From Streptomyces cynarae (lineage in GTDB: Bacteria; Actinomycetota; Actinomycetes; Streptomycetales; Streptomycetaceae), in the NCBI RefSeq assembly GCF_025642135.1, contig NZ_CP106793.1:2153001-2217000 (forward strand): 64,000 nucleotides of DNA, read 5' to 3'. Below are positions 49,546-57,321 of the stretch, piece after piece (within the stretch, counting starts at the first letter, position 1; the number at the start of each line of letters is the position of its first letter). The notes beneath the pieces are model-generated. The model did no database searches. It saw only the letters and a program-made list of their open reading frames with translations, and was not told where the DNA came from. The translations under genes and the position numbers were made by a program.

Positions 49546-50537
49546 GCAACGGAGGACGTGACAGCGGCCGGGGCGGTTCCGAGGCGGCTGAACTGGGCGC
49601 GGTAGGCGCTCGGCGTCAGGCCCGTCCGGCGGACGAGATGAGCGCGCAGCGAGTCGGCTGTGCCGAGGCCCGAGGCCTCGGCGATCCGGTCCATGGGCAG
49701 AGTGGTCGTCTCCAGGAGTTCCTTGGCCCGCTCGATGCGCTGGTGGAGCAGCCACTGCAGCGGGCTGACCCCGCTCTCGGCGTGGAAGCGGCGGGTGAGG
49801 GTGCGCACGCTGACGCCCGCGTGCCGGGCCAGGTCGGTGAGCGTGAGCGGCTTGTCGAGGTTGCGCATGGCCCAGCCGCGGGTGTCGGAACAGGCGTTGC
49901 CCCGTTCGGGTGGCAGCGGCGTCTGGGTGAACTGGGTCTGGCCGCCGGGGCGCACGGGGGCGACCAGGGCCAGCCGGGCGACCCGGTTGGCGACGGCGGC
50001 GCCGTAGTCGGTGCGGATGATGTGCAGGCACAGGTCGATTCCGGCGGCGTATCCGGACGACGTCAGGACCTGGCCGTCCTGGACGTACAGAACGTCTCCC
50101 TTGAGGTCCACCTCCGGGTACCGTGCGCGCAGTTCATCGGCGTGCTCCCAGTACGTCGTGGCGCGGCGGCCCGCGAGCAGGCCCGCCTCGGCGAGCAGGA
50201 AGGCACCGGTGCAGATGGAGGCGATGCGCTTGTTCGCGGCGGCCGCCTCGCGCAGGACGGCCACGACCCGCGGGTCCGGCGCGTGCGCCGACCCGGTGCC
50301 CGCGACAAGCACCGTGTCAGCCTCTCGCAGGGCCTCGAGGCCGTGGCGCACGCACAGGTCAAGGCCGCCGGTGGTGGGGACGGGACCGGGCTCCGGGGCG
50401 CAGATGACCACCTCGTAGCCGGGGCGTCCGTCGACCTCGGTCTTAGTGAACAGCAGCTCGGGGATGGCAAGGTTGAACATCGAGACGGGGGACGCCGCGA
50501 TGACGGCGACCCGGCGGACCCCTTGCTCCTCGGCCAT
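49542..50537 (-). CDS. GlxA/AraC-type transcriptional regulator with DJ-1/PfpI domain
   Basis: 331-aa regulator. N-terminal DJ-1/PfpI-like domain: VAVIAASPVSMFNLAIPELL, LVAGTGSAHAPDPRVVAVLR, IASICTGAFLLAEAGLLAGR. C-terminal AraC HTH pair: LTDLARHAGVSVRTLTRRFH and ESGVSPLQWLLHQRI, then RIAEASGLGTADSLRAHL and RTGLTPSAYRAQF. GGAGG lies 8 nt before the ATG at 50537. It faces the MFS exporter across 70 bp and is coupled to a GNAT. It probably regulates the divergent MFS gene, an inference from layout. Confidence 0.9.
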   Translation of the reverse strand: MAEEQGVRRVAVIAASPVSMFNLAIPELLFTKTEVDGRPGYEVVICAPEPGPVPTTGGLDLCVRHGLEALREADTVLVAGTGSAHAPDPRVVAVLREAAAANKRIASICTGAFLLAEAGLLAGRRATTYWEHADELRARYPEVDLKGDVLYVQDGQVLTSSGYAAGIDLCLHIIRTDYGAAVANRVARLALVAPVRPGGQTQFTQTPLPPERGNACSDTRGWAMRNLDKPLTLTDLARHAGVSVRTLTRRFHAESGVSPLQWLLHQRIERAKELLETTTLPMDRIAEASGLGTADSLRAHLVRRTGLTPSAYRAQFSRLGTAPAAVTSSVA

Positions 50538-50607
50538 GGCCAAAACCTCCGGACGTATGGCATTCGGGCCACTACTGTACGCCGCCGGAGATCCGCACAG
50601 TGAAGAC

Positions 50608-51990
50608 ATGTCGACCGACCGCACGATGACGAAGACTCAGCCCCCAGGCGGTACCGAGCGGCAGTTGCGACCGACCTCGGCCGCGCTCACCCTGACCGCC
50701 GCCCTTCTCGGCTTCGCGGTCACCACGCTCGACGCCTCCGTGGTGAACGTGGCGCTCCCGGCGATCGGGACCGAGCTGAAGTCCGGTCTGTCGGGGCTCC
50801 AGTGGGTCGTCGACGCCTACACGCTGGCGTTCGCGGCGCTGATGCTGTCGACGGGGGCCTTCGCGGACCGGGCCGGGGCGAGCCGGGCCTTCGGGGCGGG
50901 CATCGCCGTGTTCACCCTGGCGTCTGCAGCATGCGGAGGAGCACCGAACCTGGCGATGCTGATCGGGGCGCGGGTGGTTCAGGGCGCGGCGGCGGCCGTG
51001 GTCCTGCCGGCCTCCCTCGCGCTCGTGCGGCAGGCGTACCCGGACGCGGCGCGGCGGGCGCGCGCTGTGGCAGTGTGGGCGGCGGGCGGTTCGGTGGCGG
51101 TCGCCCTGGGCCCGGTGGCCGGCGGGGCGCTGACGACGGCGTGGGACTGGCGCTGGATCTTCTTCATCAATCTGCCGGTGGGCGCACTGGCGCTGCTGTC
51201 GCTGCTCCGCACACCGCGCTCGCAGCCACGGCCGGCGCCCTTGGACGTCCCCGGTCAACTCACGGCGGTCGTGGCCCTCGCCGCGCTGACGTCCGCGGTG
51301 ATCGAGGGTGGCACCACGGGCCTGGTGGCGTTCGCGGCCGCCATCGTCGCGGGTGCGGCGTTCGTACGGATCGAGACCCGGCAGGCACACCCCGTCCTAC
51401 CGCTCGGGCTCTTCCGCAGCCGGTACGTCCGCGTGGCCGTCGCGGCGGGGGCGGCGTGCAGCGTGGCGTTCTACGGTGTGGTGTTCCTCTTCTCCTTGTT
51501 CTTCCAGCAGATACAGGGGCGCTCCGCACTGTCCGCCGGGCTGATGTTCCTTCCGATGACGGGGCTGATCTCGGTGACCAACATCGCGTCGGGCAAGCTG
51601 GCGGGCCGGTACGGCGCCCGGCTGCCGATGCTGCTGGGGCAGTGGCTGGCGGTGGCGGGGCTGCTGCTCCTGCTGTGTGTCGACACGTCGACACCGTCCG
51701 CCGCGGTGGCCGTCCTGCTGGTCCCGACGGCCCTGGGATGCGCCCTCACGGTGCCGCCGCTGACGGCGACGATGATGGAGGCGGTTCCCCCGGACCGTGC
51801 GGGCCTCGCGGCGGGCGTGCTGAACTCGGCCCGTCAGGTGGCCGGGGGCCTGGCCATCGCCGTGTTCGGTGCGCTGGTGGGCGGGGGCTTCGAGGCCGGG
51901 ATGCGGTGGGGGCTCGCGGTGTCGGCGGTGCTGTTCACCACGACGGCCGTGGCCACGCTGCGCCTGCGGCGCCCGGCCGGTTCCTCATGA
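50608..51990 (+). CDS. MFS transporter, DHA2/EmrB-QacA type
   Basis: 460-aa drug:H+ antiporter-like protein. Motif D1-like LDASVVNVALPAIGTEL in helix 1 (about residues 39-55), LQWVVDAYTLAFAALMLSTG, ADRAGASRAFGAGI (motif A), and GALTTAWDWRWIFFINLPVG, typical of DHA2. About 14 helices. ATG at 50608; MTKTQ at 50626 is another option. Divergent from the GlxA-type regulator. Substrate unknown; probably export of a drug or metabolite. Its stop overlaps that of the DUF1349 gene on the other strand. Confidence 0.9.
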   Translation: MSTDRTMTKTQPPGGTERQLRPTSAALTLTAALLGFAVTTLDASVVNVALPAIGTELKSGLSGLQWVVDAYTLAFAALMLSTGAFADRAGASRAFGAGIAVFTLASAACGGAPNLAMLIGARVVQGAAAAVVLPASLALVRQAYPDAARRARAVAVWAAGGSVAVALGPVAGGALTTAWDWRWIFFINLPVGALALLSLLRTPRSQPRPAPLDVPGQLTAVVALAALTSAVIEGGTTGLVAFAAAIVAGAAFVRIETRQAHPVLPLGLFRSRYVRVAVAAGAACSVAFYGVVFLFSLFFQQIQGRSALSAGLMFLPMTGLISVTNIASGKLAGRYGARLPMLLGQWLAVAGLLLLLCVDTSTPSAAVAVLLVPTALGCALTVPPLTATMMEAVPPDRAGLAAGVLNSARQVAGGLAIAVFGALVGGGFEAGMRWGLAVSAVLFTTTAVATLRLRRPAGSS

Positions 51991-52593
51991 ACCGTCCCGC
52001 AGGTCCTGCGGCCAGTGCGGGCGGTACTCGATCCCGTCGTACGTCACCACGCAGCCCTCGCCCATCGGGGACTGGGCCATGAAGCCGACCAGCGCCGCGT
52101 CCGTCTCCTTCTCGTCGCCCAGGGTGAACAACCGGACGAACGTCCACCGCTTCCCGTCCCGGGAGGCGTGGAAGGCGAAGGCGCGGCCGGTCCGGCTGAT
52201 CCGGAGCCAGACCGAACTGCCCTCCACGGTGAAGGAGTTGGCATCGTCGGAGTGGCCCCGCGTCACCACGGTGCACACGGTGGGCACGTCCGGCGAGTAC
52301 TCCAGGCACAGCTTCGCCCACGCCCGCTCGCCGACGTGGACGTACAGCACACCGGCGTCGAAGGCCGCGGCGAAGCCGACGGTGACGCGGGCGATCAGCT
52401 GGAAGTCCCCTTCCGGCGCCCCGAGCAGCCGGGGTGCGTCGGAGGCGGCGTCCAGGGACTCACCCGTGGGCGGCACGAAGCGATCCTGCCGGGCCCCGGC
52501 CCAGCCGGTGAGCACCCCGTCCTCGTACGACCAGTGGCCTTCGGGCCCGTACGTACGAAGGAGGAAAGGGAGTTCGGGAAGTTCGAGGTCCAT
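51985..52593 (-). CDS. DUF1349 (concanavalin A-like) domain protein
   Basis: 202-aa beta-sandwich protein resembling the DUF1349 family (annotated as regulation of enolase 1 by similarity only). Seen: YEDGVLTGWAGARQDRF, ARVTVGFAAAFDAGVLYVHV, AWAKLCLEYSPDVPTVCTVV, VWLRISRTGRAFAFHASRDG and GFMAQSPMGEGCVVTYDGIE. No signal peptide. ATG at 52593. The last 6 bp overlap the MFS stop on the other strand (TCATGA shared). Function unknown; it may bind sugar. Confidence 0.82.
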   Translation of the reverse strand: MDLELPELPFLLRTYGPEGHWSYEDGVLTGWAGARQDRFVPPTGESLDAASDAPRLLGAPEGDFQLIARVTVGFAAAFDAGVLYVHVGERAWAKLCLEYSPDVPTVCTVVTRGHSDDANSFTVEGSSVWLRISRTGRAFAFHASRDGKRWTFVRLFTLGDEKETDAALVGFMAQSPMGEGCVVTYDGIEYRPHWPQDLRDGS

Positions 52594-52736
52594 TGCCAGA
52601 GTGTCCCAGGTGCCGAGGTAGGGGGCAGTGGTTTTCGGGGGTGCGGGGATCTGACGCCTCGCGCGGCTCGGCCGCGACCGACCACGGAGGCGCCGCACCC
52701 CGCAACGCCCCTACGGCACGAACCGCAATGAAACGG

Positions 52737-54266
52737 TCACCGCTCCAGACGGCCGTTGAACCGCCGCGGCAGACCCAGCGGGTTGTCGTCCCGCAGCTCC
52801 GGCGGGAGCAGGGCCTCCGGAGCGTTCTGGTACGCCACGGGCCGCAGCCACCGCTCGATCGCCGTACCGCCGACCGACGTGGACGTGGACGTGGTCGCCG
52901 GGTACGGACCACCGTGGTGCTGAGCGGGCGCGACCGCCACCCCGGTGGGCCAGCCGTTGACAAGTACGCGCCCTGCCAGCGGGGTCAGCTCCTGAAGGAT
53001 CTCCGCGCCACGGCCCTCCCCCGCCGCCTCCTCACTCGACAGGTGCACCGTCGCGGTGAGGTTGCCGGGGAGCCGGCCCAGGACGCGCTTGGCCTCGTCC
53101 TCGTCCTCGTAGCGGGCGACGACCGTGATCGGGCCGAAGCACTCCTCGAGAAGCAGGTCGTACTCGCCCTCCGTCGTGAGCTTCTCGGCCGGGACGGTGA
53201 GGAAGCCCGCGCTCACGGTGTGCTCGCCGCCCGGGCCGGCGGTGACCGGGGACTCCACATCGGGGAGGGCCGCGCGCTCGGCGACCCCGGCGACGAAGTT
53301 GTCCCGCATGCGGTGGTCGAGCAGGACGCCGGCGTCGGTGTCGCTGACCGCCTCGGTCAGGGACTTCACCAGGCGGTCGCCCGCCGCTCCCGTGGGGGCC
53401 AGGACCAGGCCGGGCTTGACGCAGAACTGGCCGACGCCCAGCGTCATGGAGCCCGCGAGACCCGCGCCGATCGTCTCGGCGCGCTCGGCGGCGGCGGCCT
53501 CGGTGACGACCACCGGGTTGAGCGAGCCGAGTTCACCGTGGAACGGGATCGGGACGGGGCGGGCGGCCGCCGCGTCGAAGAGGGCACGGCCGCCGCGAAC
53601 GGAGCCGGTGAACCCGGCGGCGGCGACCAGCGGGTGCTTGATCAGTTCGATGCCCGCCTGGAAACCGTGCACGAGACCGAGCACGCCCTTCGGGATGTCG
53701 TGCCGCTCGGCGGCGCGGCGCAGGGCCGCCGCGACCAGTTCGGACAGGGCCGGGTGGTCGGGGTGGGCCTTGACGACGACGGGGCAGCCCGCGGCGAGCG
53801 CGCTCGCGGTGTCGCCGCCGGCCACCGAGAAGGCGAAGGGGAAGTTGGAGGCCGAGTACACGGCGACGACGCCCAGCGGGACCTTGTAGCGGCGCAGGTC
53901 GGGGATCGGGGGGGTCGCCGTGTCGTCGGGGTGGTTGATCACGACGTCGAGGAAGGCGCCCTCGTCGACGATGTCCGCAAAGGCACGCAGCTGGTAGCAG
54001 GTGCGGGCGAGCTCGCCGCTCAGCCGGACCGGACCGAGGGCGGTCTCCGCGTCCGCCGCCTCGACGAGGTGGTCCTTGGCCGCCTCCAGCTCGTCGGCGG
54101 CGGCACGCAGGAACGCCGAGCGGACCGTCCGGTCGGCGAGGGAGCCACGCGCGTCGTGGGCGGCCCGGACGGCGGCGTCCACCTCCTCAGCTGTGGCCTC
54201 CACCGCAACCTGTTCACGCTGCTTCCCGGTTCGGGGGTCGACACTCCAGACTGGTGCTGCTGCCAC
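52737..54266 (-). CDS. aldehyde dehydrogenase, 2-oxoglutarate-semialdehyde type
   Basis: 509-aa NAD(P)-dependent dehydrogenase of the KGSADH-like branch. Seen: PLGVVAVYSASNFPFAFSVA, PVVVKAHPDHPALSELVAAA, VAAAGFTGSVRGGRALFDAA, the catalytic Glu in PFHGELGSLNPVVV, and the Cys in GVGQFCVKPGLVLA. C-terminal PYPATTSTSTSVGGTAIERW. The GTG at 54266 follows GGAGG at 8 nt. Members oxidise 2-oxoglutarate semialdehyde in sugar-acid or pentose catabolism. Divergent from an IclR regulator, so it is probably its target. Confidence 0.88.
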   Translation of the reverse strand: MAAAPVWSVDPRTGKQREQVAVEATAEEVDAAVRAAHDARGSLADRTVRSAFLRAAADELEAAKDHLVEAADAETALGPVRLSGELARTCYQLRAFADIVDEGAFLDVVINHPDDTATPPIPDLRRYKVPLGVVAVYSASNFPFAFSVAGGDTASALAAGCPVVVKAHPDHPALSELVAAALRRAAERHDIPKGVLGLVHGFQAGIELIKHPLVAAAGFTGSVRGGRALFDAAAARPVPIPFHGELGSLNPVVVTEAAAAERAETIGAGLAGSMTLGVGQFCVKPGLVLAPTGAAGDRLVKSLTEAVSDTDAGVLLDHRMRDNFVAGVAERAALPDVESPVTAGPGGEHTVSAGFLTVPAEKLTTEGEYDLLLEECFGPITVVARYEDEDEAKRVLGRLPGNLTATVHLSSEEAAGEGRGAEILQELTPLAGRVLVNGWPTGVAVAPAQHHGGPYPATTSTSTSVGGTAIERWLRPVAYQNAPEALLPPELRDDNPLGLPRRFNGRLER

Positions 54267-54308
54267 CGCGGGTCCCTCCAGATGTCATGCCGCAGTTCGT
54301 ACGCCATC

Positions 54309-54347
54309 CATCAGAGTCGTTCGATATACTGAACGCTGTCTCTGATG
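54309..54347. promoter_or_regulatory. nested inverted repeat, likely IclR-family operator
   Basis: Inner repeat GTTCGATATACTGAAC (54319-54334, arms GTTC/GAAC) lies within an outer pair CATCAGAG (54309-54316) and CTCTGATG (54340-54347) with almost the same centre. It sits between the divergent dehydrogenase and IclR genes in an AT-rich stretch, the usual site of an autoregulatory IclR operator. Confidence 0.7.
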
Positions 54348-54399
54348 ATGAATATGCTGCTCGGAGACTATTTCCCGGCGAACGAAGGGGTCAAGGGCG

Positions 54400-55173
54400 A
54401 TGTCGGCAGGCGAGACAGGCGGCGGGGCGCAGGTCAAGTCCGCGGTGCGGACGGTCGAATTGCTCGAGTACTTCGCCGGCCGCCCCGGCATGCACTCGCT
54501 GGCCTCCGTGCAGGAGGCCGTCGGATACCCCAAGTCCAGCCTGTACATGCTGCTGCGCACGCTCGTGGAGCTGGGCTGGGTGGAGACGGACGCGACGGGC
54601 ACGCGGTACGGCATCGGGGTGCGCGCTCTGCTGGTCGGCACGTCGTACATCGACGGCGACGAGGTGGTGGCGGCGGCCCGCCCGACCCTGGACCGGCTGT
54701 CGGACGACACGACGGAGACGATCCACCTGGCGCGCCTCGACGGCACGAACGTGGTGTACCTGGCGACCCGCCAGTCGCAGCACTACCTGCGGCCCTTCAC
54801 GCGGGTGGGGCGCCGGCTGCCCGCGCACTCGACGTCGCTGGGCAAGGCGCTGCTGAGCACGTACACGGACGAGCAGGTCCGCAAGATGCTCCCGGAGACG
54901 CTCCCGGCGCTGACCGAACACACCCTCACGGACCGTGAGAAGCTGATCGAGGAGCTGCACCAGGTCCGCGAGCAGGGCTTCGCCGTGGACCGGGAGGAGA
55001 ACACGCTGGGGTTGCGCTGCTTCGGGGTCGCGATCCCCTACCGCACCCCGGCCCGCGACGCGATCAGCTGCTCGGTCCCGGTGGCCCGCCTGACCCCGGC
55101 CCACGAACAGATGATCAAGGACGCCCTGTTCGACGCGAGGGACCGTCTGACGCTCGCCACCCGGAGGCTGTGA
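54400..55173 (+). CDS. IclR family transcriptional regulator
   Basis: 257-aa regulator. Winged helix: RTVELLEYFAGRPGMHSLAS, VQEAVGYPKSSLYMLLRTLV, then EtDATGTRYGIGVRAL. C-terminal effector domain: LARLDGTNVVYLATRQSQHY, RRLPAHSTSLGKALLSTYTD, LRCFGVAIPYRTPARDAISC. ATG at 54400 with AAGGGG upstream. Divergent from the semialdehyde dehydrogenase with the nested repeat between; probably an autoregulated local repressor or activator whose effector may be the sugar acid or product. Confidence 0.9.
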   Translation: MSAGETGGGAQVKSAVRTVELLEYFAGRPGMHSLASVQEAVGYPKSSLYMLLRTLVELGWVETDATGTRYGIGVRALLVGTSYIDGDEVVAAARPTLDRLSDDTTETIHLARLDGTNVVYLATRQSQHYLRPFTRVGRRLPAHSTSLGKALLSTYTDEQVRKMLPETLPALTEHTLTDREKLIEELHQVREQGFAVDREENTLGLRCFGVAIPYRTPARDAISCSVPVARLTPAHEQMIKDALFDARDRLTLATRRL

Positions 55174-55176
55174 ACC

Positions 55177-55680
55177 ATGGAGGTCGTGCTCCGCGAGGTC
55201 CACGACGGCGACCTGCAGGTGTTCTAGCGGCAGATGAGCGATCCCGCGGCGGTCCGGATGGCCGCTTCGCCCCCGGGGACCCGGCCGACCCGGACGTCTT
55301 CGACGCCCACTGGAAGAAGATACGGTCCTCGTCCGACGTCCTCGCCCGCACGGTCCTGGCGGACGGCGACGTGGTGGGGAGCGCGGCTGGGGGTACCCCC
55401 TGCTCGAAGCAGCTTGGGGGAGTACGGGGAACCGGGCGAGCGCGACGTGACGTACTGGATCGACCGCGGGTACTGGGGGCGTGGCGTGGCGACGGCCGCG
55501 CTGCGGGCGCTGCCGGCTCAGGTGCCGGAACGCCCGCTGTACGCACGGGCGGCGGTGGGCAACGCGGGGTCGCTGCGCGTGCTGGAGAAGTGCGGGTTCC
55601 GTGAGAGCGCGCGAGCGAGGGGCTACGCGTGGGCGCGGGACGAGGAGATCGACGAGGTCGTGCTGACGCTGGACGCCTGA
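55177..55680 (+). pseudogene. decayed GNAT acetyltransferase (stop, frameshift, palindrome insertion)
   Basis: Reconstructed RimJ-like GNAT of about 165 aa. N-terminus MEVVLREVHDGDLQVF, then an in-frame TAG at 55225-55227 where Trp or Phe is expected, then RQMSDPAAVRMAA. A frame change near 55265 leads to FAPGDPADPDVFDAHWKKIR and VLADGDVVGSA in another frame. Palindrome copy D (55388-55422) interrupts the core and restores the first frame: YGEPGERDVTYWIDRGYWGR and VATAALRAL and so on to the TGA at 55680. Three independent lesions make true decay likely. It begins 3 nt after the IclR stop. Confidence 0.8.
55388..55422. repeat. dispersed Streptomyces palindrome, copy D (in GNAT remnant)
   Basis: TGGGGGTACCCCCTGCTCGA, then AGCAGCTTGGGGGAG. 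It is the reverse-orientation relative of copies B and C. Its insertion splits the GNAT coding region between GSA and YGEPGERD. Confidence 0.8.
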
Positions 55681-55755
55681 GCCGTTCATGAGCGCGGGAT
55701 GAGAAATGGGGCGTTCGGGAACGATCCGGCCCGTCCCGTTCGTCTTCCTGGCGCG

Positions 55756-57213
55756 ATGAACAAGACGATCAGGCGCGCCTCCGTCTTCGTGCTGGCACTG
55801 GTGTTCGCTCTGCTGGTCAGGGCCACCTGGGTGCAGTTCTACGACGGCAAGGCGCTCGCGGACGACAAGGACAACCGGCGAGGCGCGATCGAGACGTACT
55901 CGCAGCCGCTGGGGAACATCATCGTGGCCGGAAGGTCGGTCACCGGCTCGGCCCGGACGACCGGCGGCGACCTCGCGTACAAGCGCACCTACACCGACGG
56001 CAGGCTGTACGCCGCGGTGACGGGCTACGCCTCGCAGAGCTACGCGCCCACCCAACTCGAAGGCATCTACCAGGAGCTGCTCGACGGCACTGATCCCCGT
56101 CTGAAGACCGTCATGGACACGGTCACCAACCAGCGGGCCGAACCGGGCAACGTGGTGACGACCATCGACCCGGACGTGCAGAAGGCGGCGTACGACGCAC
56201 TCGGCGACAAGAAGGGCGCCGCCGTCGCGATCGACCCGAAGACCGGCCGCATCCTCGCTGTCGTCTCGACCCCGTCCTACGACCCGTCGTCGCTGACCGA
56301 CGCCAACACCGCCGGGGCCGCCTGGAAGCAGCTCAACGCCGATCCGGACAAGCCGCTCACCAACCGCGCGCTGCGCCAGCCCCTGCCGCCGGGATCGACG
56401 TTCAAGCTGGTGGTGGCGGCGGCCGCGCTGGAGGACGGGCTCTATTCGTCGGTGGACCAGAAGACGGTCAGCCCGAACCCGTACCGGCTGCCGCTGTCGA
56501 CCGACGAGTTGTCCAACGAGAACCCCTCCGCGCCCTGCGAGAACGCCTCGATCCGGGTGGCCCTGGAATACTCGTGCAACAACGTCTTCGCGAAGATGGC
56601 CGTCGACCTCGGCCAGGACAAGGTGAAGGCGATGGCCGAGAAGTTCGGCTTCAACGACGACCAGCTGGACGTGCCGGTGCGGGCGTACCCGAGCGTGTAC
56701 CCCTCGAAGATGGACCAGGCGCAGACGGCCCTGTCCGGTATCGGCCAGTTCGACGTGACCGCGACCCCGCTCCAGATGGCCATGGTGTCCGCCGCCCTGG
56801 CCAACGGCGGTGAGCTGGTCAGCCCGCACATGGTGTCGCAGATCACCGACAGCGGCGGCGATGTGCTGAAGAACTACGACAACGACACGTCCACGAAGCG
56901 GATCGTCAGCTCCTCGACCGCGGCCCAGCTGGAGTCCGCCATGCAGACGGTCGTCGAGAAGGGCACGGGTACCAACGCGCAGATCCCGGGCGTCACCGTG
57001 GGCGGCAAGACCGGTACCGCGCAGCACGGCGAGAACAACAGCCAGGTGCCGTACGCCTGGTTCACGGCGTACGGCAAGTCCGACGCGACGGGCAAGGAGG
57101 TCGCGGTCGCGGTGGTGGTCGAGCAGTCGGACGCGGCGCGTTCCGAGGTGAGCGGCAACGGACTGGCGGCGCCGGTGGCCAAGGCCATGATGCAGGCCGC
57201 GCTCAAGAGCTGA
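55756..57213 (+). CDS. penicillin-binding protein 2-type transpeptidase (PbpA-like)
   Basis: 485-aa class B PBP. N-terminal membrane anchor ASVFVLALVFALLVRATWVQ (residues 8-27), then a dimerisation part (YDGKALADDKDNRRGAIETY). Transpeptidase motifs: active Ser in PPGSTFKLVVAAA (about residue 215), SCN in ALEYSCNNVFAKM, and KTGT in VGGKTGTAQHGENN. Cross-links peptidoglycan outside the membrane. ATG at 55756; terminator at 57231. No PASTA domains. Streptomyces have several such PBPs, so a specific morphological role cannot be assigned. Confidence 0.92.
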   Translation: MNKTIRRASVFVLALVFALLVRATWVQFYDGKALADDKDNRRGAIETYSQPLGNIIVAGRSVTGSARTTGGDLAYKRTYTDGRLYAAVTGYASQSYAPTQLEGIYQELLDGTDPRLKTVMDTVTNQRAEPGNVVTTIDPDVQKAAYDALGDKKGAAVAIDPKTGRILAVVSTPSYDPSSLTDANTAGAAWKQLNADPDKPLTNRALRQPLPPGSTFKLVVAAAALEDGLYSSVDQKTVSPNPYRLPLSTDELSNENPSAPCENASIRVALEYSCNNVFAKMAVDLGQDKVKAMAEKFGFNDDQLDVPVRAYPSVYPSKMDQAQTALSGIGQFDVTATPLQMAMVSAALANGGELVSPHMVSQITDSGGDVLKNYDNDTSTKRIVSSSTAAQLESAMQTVVEKGTGTNAQIPGVTVGGKTGTAQHGENNSQVPYAWFTAYGKSDATGKEVAVAVVVEQSDAARSEVSGNGLAAPVAKAMMQAALKS

Positions 57214-57230
57214 GCCGAGCGCCGTGAAGC

Positions 57231-57257
57231 CCCCGGCCGGTGCTGTCCCGGCCGGGG
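57231..57257. terminator. terminator between PBP and NCS2 permease genes
   Basis: CCCCGGCCGG (57231-57240) and CCGGCCGGGG (57248-57257) pair perfectly around TGCTGTC. It is 17 nt past the PBP stop. Confidence 0.8.
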
Positions 57258-57271
57258 TCCGGCCCGCGGCC

Positions 57272-57301
57272 CAGTCACAGTCGCAGTCGCAGTCGCAGTC
57301 G
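57272..57301. repeat. hexanucleotide tandem repeat (CAGTCG)5
   Basis: Five units of CAGTCR end to end (first unit CAGTCA, the other four CAGTCG). Non-coding, 20 bp past the NCS2 stop on the minus strand. A likely slippage-prone microsatellite. Confidence 0.85.
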
Positions 57302-57321
57302 AATGCGGCGTTCCGCGGGAA

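Noticed and set aside
57272..57301. Hexamer repeat as a regulatory array
   Set aside because: It lies downstream of both convergent genes, past a terminator; it is more likely a neutral microsatellite.
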